NCBI GenBank assembly: GCA_030144725.1
Contig: JASKMD010000003.1
Span: 15,445,082 to 15,509,081, forward strand
Direction of reading: 5' to 3'
Source: Haematococcus lacustris
Lineage: Eukaryota > Chlorophyta > Chlorophyceae > Chlamydomonadales > Haematococcaceae
DNA: 64,000 bases
This document shows positions 39,164 to 50,747 of the stretch, piece by piece; position 1 is the first letter of the stretch, and every line of letters begins with the position of its first letter. Made by a program: the position numbers and the translations under genes. Under the pieces are notes generated by a model. That model was given only the letters and a program-made list of their open reading frames with translations. It did not search any database and had not been told where the DNA came from.

Positions 39164-41912
39164 GGGCGGGCGAGGGTTTCAAGGGGAGTGCTGGCAGTGT
39201 CACCAAAGGGGGCACCAAGCGCACCAATGCCCAAATCGCCCGGTCAGCCCCGTGCCGCGCTCACCCTCGCCATCATGGCGTGGGGCTCCTTCGTCCCGCT
39301 GGGGTGGGGCTGTCAAGCCTCCTACCCCGGGTCCTAGGGGGGGCATTGCGTCTGGGTGGGGCAGCTCGGCTCGTGGGCGGGACTCGAACTCTCCCAGCCG
39401 GCACCTTGGCAGCGTGTCGCGCAGCAGCATTGCTTTCTCAATTGTCACCAAGATGCTGCTCTTTGGGGAGTGGGTGATAGACTCTGGGTGCTCGCGGCAC
39501 CTCACGCCACACCGCGAGCTGTTGCACGACTACCAGCACCTGCATGAGCCGCACCACATCATTGTGGCCAACGGCGGAAGGATTGAGGCGCAGGGGCAGG
39601 GGGTGGTGTGCTTTGAGGGGGTTGGGGGGGCCATGCAGCTGTTGGACGTCCTTCATGTTCCCGAAGCGGACGGCAGCCTTGTCTTAGTGGGGAAGGCCAC
39701 CAGGGCGGGGGGCAGTGTACACTTCACCTCGTTTGGCTGCTCCATCAACACGCCCGGGGCTAAGCATAGCGTCAGGGGCACTCAGGTAGAGCTGGACCTG
39801 TTCCTGCTCGACAGCAAGCCGGTGCCTGTCGCCGGCGGCTTCAACCTTGCAACCCGCACCTGCAGCGACCCCTTGGTCCTGCATCACCGTCCGGGGCACC
39901 CGGGGTATCGCCAGCTGGCTCGGCTGCTGCGGGAGGGCATGGTGCGGGGCACCTCAGTCACCACCGCTCAATGTGAGGCGGCAGCCAATGAGCTGTGCGA
40001 GCCCTGTGTCATGGGCAAGCAGACCAGCCTAGAGGCGAGACAACATGCGGGGTTGGGGGTCACCGCTACGCGCCCGCTGATGTTGGTGCACAGCGATGTA
40101 TGTGACGTCACCGGTCAATACTCAGCAGCCACGCCTGACATCATGCGATACTTTGTTATTCTGCTCGACGAGTTCAGCGGGCTGGTGGCTTTGTGCTCAT
40201 AAAGCACAAGTCAGACGCGCCGGCAGCCCTCCGTGACATGGTCACGCTCTTGCAGCGTCGGCTGGGGCATAAGGTTGTGTACATGCGCACAGACCGGGGG
40301 GGGGAGTACATGCAGAGACACAGCAGAGGTTGCGCAGCGAGGGTATCACGCACCAGCAGACAACTTCCCGCACTCCCACCATGAATGGCAGCGCGGAGCG
40401 TGTCAACCGCACAATCATGGAGTGCGTCCGTGCTATGATGCTAGCCTCTGGGGTGCTAGCCTCCTTTTGGGGTTTTGGCGTGATGGCAGCTGCGCACGTG
40501 CACAACCTGCGCCCGGTGGCAGGCAAGCCCTGCACACCCCATGAGGCCTTTGGCAGCCCCCGCTGGACATACATCACTTGCGCGTATGGGGCTGCCCAGC
40601 TTGGGTGCACGACAGCGAGCCGAGCAGCAAGCTGACTAGCCGGGGCATCAAGGGGGTCTTTGTGGGCTATGAGGAGGGGGGCAAGGCTCATCAAGTGTGG
40701 GCAGAGGGCCGGCTCTATGTGAACAAAAGCGTGGTCTTTGACGAGCAAGCAGTCCTGCGCCGCTTCGCTCCCGTGTCGTACGCGCCTGCTCCCAGCATCC
40801 TGGTTGCCCCGCCCAGTGCCGTGGCGCCCAGGGGGGGGGTAAGTGCAGCTGGGGAGCAGCCTGGGGAGCAGGGTGGGATGGAGCAGGGTAGGATGGGCAG
40901 TGGGGGAGGGACCCCTTCTGTCACCCCCACCGTCACCCCCGCCCGACACAACGCAAACCGTGGCGGGGGAAGCAACGACAGCAACAGCGGCGGTGGGGGA
41001 CAAGCGAGCAGTAGGGGTGGACCCCCTGTTGCTCCAGATAGCTCAGGTGGGGATGGTGTAGGGACAGGCTGGGCTTGCCTAGGCGGGGCTGGCGATTTGG
41101 GCAGTCCAAGGGGGATGGAGACTGGCACCCCCGACACCGTGCCCGCGTTGCGCCCCGCTCTTGTGCCACCCGAGCGGCGCCGTTCTGATCGCGTGCGCAA
41201 GCGCGTGGAATTCCCCGACTTCGTCACTTTGTGCTACTCCGCTCGATACGAAAGCAACAGCACCAATGGCAGTGAGCGGGAGGGTGATGGGAGTAGGGGG
41301 AGCAGGGAGAGCTCGGGGGGTGCTGCCAGCCAGCCTGCTGAGCCTCGCTCCTTCAGCGAGGCCATGTCTAGGCCCGATGCTGAGGAGTGGGGCCGTGCCA
41401 TGGATGCCGAGATGGCCAGCCAGCACGCCAATCAGACTTGGGAGATGGTCAGCAGGCAACCTGGCATGTCTGTCCTGCCAGGCCGTTGGGTCCTAAAAGC
41501 CAAGCGGGGCTCAGACGGCAACATTGTCAAGTACAAGGCTCGCCGGGTGGTGAAGGGGTATAGGCAGCGGGATGGGGTGGACTACTTCGAGGACGCTGTC
41601 TTTGCCCCCGTGGTCATGCACACGACCCAACGCCTTGTCTTTGCCCAGGCGTCTTTGCCCAGGCAGTGCAGAAGGGCTGGGGCCTCTGGCAGATTGACTT
41701 CAAAACGGCCTTCCTTAACAGCAAGCTCACAGACAGAGGGGTATGAGGTGGGCAAGGGGTTGGTGTGCTAGCTGCAACGCACAGTGTATGGCCTTAAGCA
41801 GGCCCCCCGGGCCTGGTACTTGTGCCTTCGCGAGCAGCTGGAGCAGATTGGGTTCCTGGCTTCAACAGCAGATCCCAACCTGTTCAGCCTGCGGACAAGC
41901 AACGGAAACGAA
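38826..41912 (+). pseudogene. Copia gag-protease-integrase-RT (first part), frameshifted
   Basis: 38826-40202 is open. It has a gag helix region (LVQSILEQPLDEQVTFEQIL), a CCHC knuckle CWQCHQRGHQAHQC, protease VIDSGCSRHLT, the GAG-pre-integrase segment LHHRPGHPGYRQL with CEPCVMGKQ, and the integrase start LVHSDVCDVTG. Frame changes follow at about 40200, 40330 and 40580. Integrase continues YMRTDRGGEYM and NGSAERVNRTIMECVRAMML, then the RT start WGRAMDAEMASQHANQTWEM. Another frame change and a TAG (about 41769) precede LQRTVYGLKQAPRAWY. The RT stops at NETW, just before YVDD should come, where inverted gag begins. Confidence 0.85.
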
Positions 41913-41913
41913 A

Positions 41914-42252
41914 CCTGGCTCGACCTCTGCCCCACCCCTGGCTACCATCTCCTTGCCCCCTGCTGCCCGGCCTACCCTTGCGCCCAGCCGACCGAGCTGC
42001 GAGAGCGACCGCATGGGGTTGGCTGTTTTGAAGCAGCTGCTCCCTCAAGAGCAGCCTAGGGAGGATTTGCTCAAAGGTGACCTGCTCATCAAGGGGCTGC
42101 TCAAGGATGGACTGCACAAGCTGCTGGTAATCAGGTGGCAGGCCCAGCAGGGCTTGACAGAGTGTGTCGAAATACGTGCCGGTCGAGTTAATGCGCTCGT
42201 GCAGGTCCTCGGCCTCAGCCCAGTACTCTTGCACTGACAGACCTGACTGCAT
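41914..42252 (-). pseudogene. Inverted gag fragment inside copia RT
   Basis: Minus strand MQSGLSVQEYWAEAEDLHER and on through GWGRGRAR. It is nearly identical to the start of gag at 38826-39163 and sits exactly where the catalytic YVDD segment of RT is expected. Confidence 0.88.
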
Positions 42253-43148
42253 GCTTTGCCAGCGCAGACGAGGCAGCGGTGCTGGAGGTTAAGCAGCAAC
42301 TGCAGCAAGCCTTTGACGTGCACGACCTCGGGCAGGCAGCTGACTTTCTTGGGAAGCGCATTGCCTTTGACCGCGCAGCCGGCATCTTGCGCCTGACGCA
42401 GGAGCAGTACATCGAGCAACTGCTGCAGCGCTTTGGTCTGGCAGAGTCCAACCCCCGCCAGCTGCCACTCTCCCCAAGCACGCAGCTGGTGAAGGAGGGT
42501 GAGCAGCTCAGCGAGCAGCACACGCTGCGCTACCGTGAGCTGGTGGGCGGCCTGCTGTGGCTGTCCATCTGCACACGCCCCGACATTGCTTCCGCAGTGG
42601 GGCAGCTTACGCGCTACATGCAGGCGCCCACGCGGGAGCATGAGCAGGCAGTGCAAGGGGTTCTGCAGTATCTCAGGGGCATGGCGGGGCAAGGGTTGGT
42701 CTTCAGGGGCAGCTGCAGCGGGGAGCTGGTGGGGTTCTGCGACAGCGACTACGCCAGCTGCAAGCAGTCCGGGCGCAGCACCACAGGCTATGTCTTCATC
42801 CTGTTCGGTGCCACCGTGTCGGTGCGCAGCAAGCTACAAACCACCGTGGCCACCTCCACCGCCGAGGCCCAATACCAGGCCGTTGCTGATGCCATCAGGG
42901 AAGCGTTGTTCTTGCGCAAGCTGTTGCATGAGCTCTATGCAGTCACTTGCCCAATCCCCATCCTGTGCGACAGTTAGGGTGCGGTAGCCCTGGTGAAGAA
43001 CCCAATGCAGTCGCAGCTTAGCAAGCACATCGCTGCCATGCACCAAATGGCGCGTGAGCGTGTGCGGCATGGAGAGGTGGAGTTCTCTCACTGCCCCACG
43101 CCAGACATGGTGGCTGATGCGCTTACCAAGGCGCTGCCTGGCCCCAAG
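41914..43148 (-). repeat. Right arm of the 1.23-kb inverted repeat
   Basis: Reverse complement of 37930-39163. Outer boundary at CCTGGCCCCAAG, inner boundary at CCTGGCTCGACC. Confidence 0.9.
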
Positions 43149-43178
43149 CTTCGCCTACGTAAAACTCAGTTACATTAG
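42255..43178 (+). pseudogene. Copia reverse transcriptase C-terminal part and RNase H (direct copy)
   Basis: Begins CFASADEAAVLEVKQQLQQA and repeats the motifs of 37894-38825. TAG at 42975-42977 replaces the CAG seen at the equivalent site of the other copy (38101-38103). It ends after ALTKALPGPK with a changed tail. Confidence 0.85.
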
Positions 43179-43689
43179 ATAATGGAGTCGCCTAGGCCGT
43201 TTTATGCAGTTGAAAAAGGCTCAGTCTCGGCCCTTGCGCGGGACAGCTCTCGACCTCAGCCAGCGGCCACGTCTCTACGCTACGCATCTGGTTTTGGTCT
43301 CGAGCTGCCCCGCGCCAGGGCCTCGGCCTCGCCTTTAACAATCGCTTAAAACGACCCGCGACACCATTGTCTACTACATAAATCCTCTAGGCTAGAGGAC
43401 CATTGACCAGGTTACCCTGGGTGTGCCACCCATGCCACCATGATGATTATCTAGAGGAAGATGTGATTAGCACCGTTGAGTTGGGAATTGTACCTCCCTC
43501 ATATTCACGCAACATCTGCGGCCAGCAATACAAGTGAATGATGAGTGAGGGTAAGGGAGTGAGTGCATGGGTGAGGCCAACTCCCCAGGGGCATGTATGT
43601 AAAATGAGGCTGATGACATCAAAAATGTAGGCAGGAGTCATCAGCACACACACAATGGTGATGACTGACATGTTTCATAAGCCCTGCTA
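43179..43689. other. Non-coding stretch after the copia element
   Basis: Some short matches to the LTR region. No gene seen. Confidence 0.5.
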
Positions 43690-44334
43690 ATGAGGGTCAT
43701 CAAGGCAGATGTGGAGTTAGGCAGGAGGTGTCAGGCCAGCTGGAGTGCTCAGTTCCAGCTAGCCGCCAGAGAGCTGATGGGGGGTGAGTTTACCTTGAGC
43801 CCGGACATGGTCCTAGGCACAAAGGCTATGGAAGTCAAGTGGCTCGAGAGGTGGGGGAGGCGTTGGGTTGGGTTTGAGGGAGACCCTAGACTGCCTGAGA
43901 CGGTGCACCGGGAGAGGTGTTCGTATGCTGCATGGTTCAAGCATGGGGACGGCATTGGCATCAATCACATGGCACCACACCTGCTGAACAGACAGCTCTC
44001 TACGGAAGTTCGCACGAGCTTGACTAGGTTCAGGTTAGGCAACAACGGTCTGGGGGTGGAGAAGGCTCGGTTTGAGGGGGTTACTTTCATTAATCGCACA
44101 TGCACAAGATGCACTGAGGGGGTAGTGGATGACGCCATGCATTTCATATTTGAGTGCACTGCCACGAGTTCCATCAGGGAGCAGCCGGAGTTTGCCATGA
44201 CTTTACAAAACAATAATGAGAACTTGCATGACTTCATGTTGAGCCCATGTGCACCTTTGTTTGTGCACCTTGCTTTGAAGTGCGTTACAGAAAGTCCCGA
44301 ACCCCTAGAGGGGGAGGGCGGCCTAGCAGCCTAA
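43690..44334 (+). pseudogene. 3' fragment of a second non-LTR retrotransposon
   Basis: The 214-residue frame ends a LINE ORF2. LLNRQLSTEVRTSLTRFRLG followed by NNGLGVEKARFEGV and the zinc knuckle CTRCTEGVVDDAMHFIFEC are typical of the C-terminal region of L1-like elements in plants and algae. There is no reverse transcriptase upstream, so it is 5'-truncated. A short 3' UTR (44335-44440) follows. Confidence 0.7.
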
Positions 44335-45279
44335 TGGCTGACGGCTTAAGCGGTGTAAGCCACATCATTTATCATTTTTAAGCGCATCACTCGCAAGGGA
44401 GAATGTCAGTCAGGGTTATATGTCAGTTAGGGGTGTTGGTGTTAGGTGTGTTAGGTATGTTGGTAAGGGTTATCACCAGTAGGTGACTAGTGATGTCAAC
44501 AACAGTCCTCCCCCCAGTCTTTTGACAAGCTGCATCGCACACATTTCACCAGGCATGGGTGCATGTCTATCAGCATGATCAGGCTACAGTGATTGACTGG
44601 CCACTCCTAAGTGTCCCTGCAAGGCGTGTCACACAATGTTCAGGTGAGGTCCCACATACCACTGATATGCTGGGTGCTGTGGGAGCACAAAAGAAAAGAA
44701 TGGTGCCTTTAACAGAATAACGGTGTGACCCAGCACTACTCGGTGCCTTAGGATCCAGCACTAAGTCACTTTACGGAAAACTTGGGTTTTCGACGGCTTG
44801 GATGAGTAACTTGTCAGCTTTCTACCAACCACCACCCACTACCCTCTCATCCACAAACATGTGAGTCTGTGAGACAGTGCCAGAGGCCAAAGACCCTGGA
44901 CACACCCTGGCTAAACTTTATCTATATGTTGAGCAACTGTGGAGCAAGCAACAACCAGCAGTGAGGGACCCAACCGCCCTGAGGCCGACTTCCAACGGAG
45001 TAGCAGGCAGCAGGTGGCTGGTCTTTTAGCCAAGGAGCACTCACCAGCCAGTAGGTCGTTCCAGAGGTCAGTAGATAAGGAATGGTGGACAGAGATGAGC
45101 CAATGGAACATGGAACGAAATCGTCGACGTCCGTGACCTGCACAGTCGAGCAGGCGGACAAGCACTAGGGCATCGACAGCACTGACTCCTGGATCATGGT
45201 GGGGGGGGCAAGCTTGCTGAGGGTCAGGGATGTAGAAGTAGCAAAATGGCTGCCTGGTCACTAGGCAAAAACGTGACCA
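44335..45279. other. Intergenic stretch, no gene seen
   Basis: Contains a GTTAGG-rich stretch near 44420-44470. No supported gene. Confidence 0.5.
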
Positions 45280-48200
45280 CTAAATGAGCAGCCCTGCACT
45301 ATCAGCCAGCTGCTTCACTAGCTTGGTTCGGACATCAGAATCGAGATCTAGAACTAGCAAAGTAGCCAATGGTGGGCCGTAGTTGCTGGTAGGGGTGCAT
45401 GCCTGAGCACCCACCGGAAACACTTGTCCTCCACAAACGTTAAGATCATTGACACTGGCGGCCTCATACAACATGAGCCAGGAGTCCCAGTACACAGGAG
45501 CTGCAGCCAGCAACACCGCATTCCACACGCTGGTGCCAGGGAGAAGGTGCAAGCACAGCAGCGCAACTGGGAGCTGAGGGTGAGGCAGTTGTCATGAAGG
45601 AGGACAGCAGCCAGCCAGCCGTGTGTGCTGCTACCTTGTGGCTTGCATCACCTTGGAAGCAGGTGGTGAAGGTGAAGGACCTGCCATCACCGTAGATGGG
45701 GCCAAACAGTACGGCTGGGATGTATTGGTCGGGTATAAAAACACTGCCGACTGGGAATGGGCCCGGCACATAGACGCTTTGCCCTGCATAACACAACACA
45801 TTACTCAGCACAGCCTAGACGAGGGCACGGATGCGGCGAAACAGACAGAGCTGTTGCTGCTGCTGCTGGTGCTTTCCTTCACTTGCGTTTGCCCCTACAC
45901 CCACCATTGGCTGGGAGCGTGACTGCAGCAGGGCTGTCACAAGCGTTTTGGAGGGGAGGGGAGGGAGATGGCGGTGCAGGTGGGGGGGGAGGGGGGGGAC
46001 TTGGTGGCATCTGCAAGCAGAGCAGCAAACATGCGGTGAAAACAGAAGCAAAAAGATTTACTACTGGCTTGGAGTATGTCTGGCCTGCATGGTGATGATG
46101 CAGGTAACCACCTGGATATGTTTTAGTGATGCAGAGTGTGCATTCGGCTGCCCAGTCTAGGGGTCCAAGAACATTGCTGTGCGCACCCACTGGTGGCGCT
46201 AGCAGCTGGGAGTTGATTGGCGGCAGCGGAGGAGAAGGGGGGGGCCGAGGGGGAGCAGGGGGTAAGGGGCTGGGGGGTGGAGGGCTGGGATTCGGGCTGG
46301 GTGGTGGTGGTGAAGGGGGTGGAGGGGGGTTGGGAGGAGACGCTGGGTCAGGAGGCATCGGTGATGGCCTGCATGACCATCACCAGTGGGCAGTGTGCAA
46401 TAAGTAAGGTGCTCAACAGCATATGCACAACCCCTGTGGGTGCTGGACTGCACCACCACCAGCAGTGATGGAGCTATGAGGCCTCCCAAGCGTTAGGGCA
46501 CTAGAGCTTGCGGTGCGGGTGGTGGAGGTATGAATGGGCCATCAGGCCAGACACTGAGCTTTCCTGGCCTCTTCCACACCTGGCACCCTCTACTGGCATT
46601 GCGTATTGCACTACCTTTGCCAACAGGGCAGCAGTCAGGGCATGGCTCAACTTACTGGGGGGGTGATGGGGATGGGGGTGGGGGCGGGGGGGAGTTTGGC
46701 GGAGGTGGGGAAGGGGGGGGAGGAGAGCTGGGTAGCAGTGAGACCAGGCAGGGATTGAAGGACATGCCATAGAGGTTAAAGAAGCCTAGTGAGTCCCGGG
46801 CCATCAGGGCGCCGCGGCTGCAAGCGAGCAGCACAGCCAGCAGGGTCAGGGTCTGATGCCTGGCCGGTCATGACCCTGACGCCCTTGCATCAGGCATGAC
46901 CCTGGCACCTTCATCACAGTAACACACCAATGCGGGCACTCACCAGTTCCTCAGCAGCTGCCCCAGCAGGCCAAAAGGGGGCAACAGCCTGCAGGCAGAG
47001 GGGCCACAGGCAGGTGAGGGCACAACAAGGACCATGGACTCCGCTTGCGGAGTAGGGGGTGAGCGGCACATAACAAGACTGGGCAGAGCTTAGGGTGACC
47101 TACTTGTGTAATTCATGTGACTAGCAAAAGTAGCATGGGAAAGGGAACACGCAAAACCCTCATTGCATGGCAGGCTGTGGAGCAACACAGGTAGCAGGCC
47201 AACGCTTAGCAGGGCGGTGCTCTGCAGTGATAGGCCACATGGCATTCACCCTGGCAGGGCCAGGGCCAGGGGTCACCCATGCCCCTGCCTGAGTGCAGAG
47301 AGTGCAACAGCCCACCTCTCAGGGGTGGTGGCATCGAGCAGGTTGACGGCGACATACAGAGTGGGCAAGGTGACGGTGACCAGGGTCCTGTTGACAAAGC
47401 GGGGGGTGGAAATGCGGTCGCCAGCGCAGAAGTCTGGCACCTGCACCGGGGCACCCGCCTCGCCTCCTTGTCATTGTGCTTGGACGTGAACGTCTGTCAA
47501 GCCAGACTGTGGATGTTGCTTCCGCTGCGCCCACCCCGCTGCAGTCCTCGCTGTAGTACCTGCACCGTGATGCTGCTGTCCCCCAGGTAGTCACGCAGCA
47601 GCTGGGCCACCTGCAGGTCCAAGGGCATGCGAGGGGCTGAGGTGCTGCAGGCTAGGGGGCCAGGGCAGCAAGCTGTGGCTCAGCCCCTGACCGCTGAGTG
47701 ATGTTGAACGATTCAAGGAAAGAATATGTTGGAAAAGGCAATGGCCATGCCCCATTGTGGCAATAACAACTACTCACATCCATTGTGAAGTAGTCCAAGG
47801 CCGGCATCAGCTCCATGGGCGTCAGAGGGGTGTTGAACAGGGCGGTGGTGTTGAGGGCCAGCAGCTGGGATGCACACATGCCCGGGGCGGTAAGATTCTG
47901 CATGCTCAGGCTCGGTGATTGTTGTACGTCAAGCAGGGCCTGGATTCCTGAGCCCCAGCTGGTCACCAGCGACCAAAGGTCCAGGCCGAGGAAAGTTATG
48001 AAAAGCTCGACCCTCGTCCCGCCAGATTGCGGAGGCAGCGGGGTGGACAGCGGAGGGGCAGGAGGCCGAGGCGCCAGTAGGGGCGGCGAAGGGGGTGAAG
48101 GCGCTGAAGGCACGTCCGGGAGTTGCGCAGACACGCCTGCGCCAGCCACAACGACGTTGTAGTGTAAAGTATTGCGCGCAAGTAAGTGCTGATAGGAGAC

Positions 48201-48303
48201 ACCATCTGGTCGTGGATAAGCCACCGTGCCACTGACGCGCTGGTGGCTTGCGCTTACCAGCAGACAATACCAGCAGGCAGGCGAGCACTCCAGTTGTTGC
48301 CAT
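45280..48303 (-). CDS. Pherophorin-like, Ser-Pro-rich extracellular matrix protein
   Basis: Hydroxyproline-rich glycoproteins with SP(P)n rods form volvocine cell walls. ATG at 48303 gives MATTGVLACLLVLSAG, a signal peptide ending at a GTAAGC donor; a longer start at 48371 is less likely. Further exons include a NVVVAGAGVSAQLPDVPSA segment with a Ser-Pro linker, TRVELFITFLGLDLWSLVTS, LQVAQLLRDYLGDSSITVQ (about 47575-47620), CAGDRISTPRFVNRTLVTV (about 47340-47440), a Pro rod with SPPPPSPPPPNSPPPPPP (46652-46790), a second Pro rod (45900-46350), VYVPGPFPVGSVFIPDQY and CFQGDASHK. The last exon ends KQLADSAGLLI and a stop at 45280. Exon borders are partly uncertain. Confidence 0.6.
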
Positions 48304-48486
48304 AGCCAGACACGAAGGTCGACGACGACCAGGCATGACCAAGCACACTCACGAACGGGCTTGGGAGCCATTTAGTGGGACATCCCTGGACGTCACTCTC
48401 TCGTTTCAGCGGCAATACCGTTACTGCACTCAACATCTTCAAAGACTTCGCCGGGATTCAGAAGGCTGCGAGCGAGCTTTCACCTG

Positions 48487-48606
48487 AGGTGCGGCCTGCT
48501 CCCACCGTTTTCCATCTGGGGCGCGGACTGCTCCCACCATCTTCCACCTGGAGCGCTGCCTGCCCCTACCGTCTTCCACATCGAGCGCGGCCTGCTCACA
48601 CCATAC
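48487..48606 (+). repeat. Degenerate 36-38 bp minisatellite
   Basis: Three to four copies of a unit like CTGCTCCCACCATCTTCCA + CCTGGAGCGCG. Confidence 0.75.
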
Positions 48607-48748
48607 ATCAAGCAAGGGGAAAAGTAAAGTTCTTGCCCCCCCTCCCCCGCTGGTCCTGAGCCCGTGGCTAATTCTGGTAATAGAGGTGGGGGGCATGAAG
48701 GGACGGTGCAGAGACCAACGGCATTAGTCCAACACCACTTCACCCAAC

Positions 48749-49663
48749 ATGCCAGGTGCTAAGCGCAGCCATGCCAACCCAGATGGCAAGTCGCCAGGCA
48801 CCAAGCGCGTGGCTGGTGGCTCCAGCGCTCTCCAGACTAGGAAGGAGTCTGCCAAGCAACTGGAAGCAGAAGAACAGTGTGACAGGGAGGCTAGGTGCAC
48901 CGTCGACAACGGCAAAGATCCCAGCACCAGTGGCAGCAAAGACAATAGTGGCAGCAGCAGCGGCAGCAGCAGCGATAGCGAAGAGGTCGGGAAGGGCAGC
49001 GCTCAGCCTGCAGCAGAGGGCCTCACCGCCAACCAGTGCAAGCTCATGGAATCTTACGTGCTTGGTTCACTTGTTGCCCACGTGGTATGTCTAACACAGG
49101 CCAGCGCTCCGCCGGTGGCGTGCTCAAGCATACTGTTCCATACTCTGTCCCAGGCTGCTGTCCATGCTGGGGTCATGCCCACTAGTGGAGTGGGCCCCTC
49201 AGTTCACAGTGGCGGGCAGGAGCAGTCCAGCAGGCCTTGTGTCCTAGTAGCATGCACAATGTCATGGCAGCAAGCCTGTTGCTTTGGATGCAGGCTTGGT
49301 GCTCATATCGATACCCCCATCGAATCGACAGCTTACCCCATCAACACACTGGGCCGATATCAGTCGGCGTCGATCCCTTAATTCGGTCCGCATTCGAGGC
49401 GGGATCGGCGGGGGTGGGGGATGTTCGACGTCATGTGTGGGTTTGAGCAGCAGGCTGGCCGTGTGTGGCACCATGCCTTGCAGCCGCCTAGGACTGTCAG
49501 TGTGTCATATGTGGGTGTGAGCAGCTCGTCCATGAACCCTATTCGTGAGTTACGACCTGTTGCAACGAGGGAGCTGTTTGCTGTAAACGCCTGCTTGAAT
49601 GGGCGAATACACTCAAAAGTCGGCGGTTACCGTGAGTCGAACTGGGGTCGCCAGGATGACTAG
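48749..49663 (+). CDS. Unknown Ser-rich protein
   Basis: MPGAKRSHANPDGKSPGTKR starts a basic, then Ser/Gly/Asp-rich chain (SGSSSGSSSDSEEVGKG) and a helical segment TANQCKLMESYVLGSLVAHV that ends at a GTATGT donor. A downstream open stretch (49421-49663, QQAGRVWHHALQPPRTVSVS) may be another exon. The basic and acidic low-complexity start suggests a nuclear protein. No family recognised. Confidence 0.35.
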
Positions 49664-50747
49664 ATGTATCATAAACATATGACACACATATGATTTATTG
49701 TCTCATGAAATATCATGATACATCCTGCTCCCTACCTACTCCGGTGTCCAGTCCGAGCTTCCGCACACACTGCCTACACGAGCAACACTCAAAGCTTCCG
49801 GCGTACGCGTCACTTCGCATACACGTCACATCTCATCTCTCGCTTGACTTCTCACTCCAGGTCCCACTTCACGACTGAGTCACATCCCACCACTCCCGTT
49901 GTTACAACTGAATTACATAAGGTATAAGTCTTACCAACGCAACAGCTTCAGTATGGGCATGGGCGACCACTCCACCACAACAATCCCAAGGGAAAGGGTG
50001 AAACCAACAACACACGCCCTACAATGCGCACCGACGCAGTGGGAACCATGACATTCACTGACTACTAACTCTTGACCGACTGAACCACAGCAATCCACTG
50101 AGCACATGCATGGCAACCCCTTCTCCATTCTTACCTTTCACAACACCTTGCTGGTGTCCTCCAGCCAACACAACACATCCATATAGCTAGCCCAACACAA
50201 CCACCATCACGCTGCTATGCCAAGCGCTCTTACCTCCTCTTCCTCTTTTGCCCCTGAGACATGCAGTGATCCACAGCATCAACGAACTAGGTGACCCTAG
50301 CCACAGGTCAGTTTGGTCCATGGTCCCCATGCACAGCTACTGCTTTGCACCCTTGACACACGCGGGCTACATGCATCACACTATCTCCACACACTCTGTG
50401 CTCCACTAAACTTACGCTGTGCAAGCAGGCATGCCGGTCGGCCTGTTTGGACTGTTGGGTCATAGTCAACCCTCTAGCCACCATCCATGTTTGCCAAAGG
50501 CAGCATCAAGCTCAAGGCAGCACCAAGCCCGAGGCTGAGCAGCCTCCAGCAGCAGCAACATCACCTCCCTTCACATAATCATCCTCTGTCACACATTACA
50601 AGCCCCATGGTGCTGATAATGCCTTGCACCGCTTCAGCCCGCAGCCTGCTGGCCGTTAGCCCCACACAAGCAACAGCCTGGCAGGGTTGGCAGGCTCTGG
50701 CTGGGTGACAATCTCTCTCCACTGCTGCCACCTCAGCCGTGGGCCCC
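49664..50747. other. Intergenic stretch, no gene seen
   Basis: Pyrimidine- and ACA-rich sequence from 49730 to 50470. No supported gene. Confidence 0.5.
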
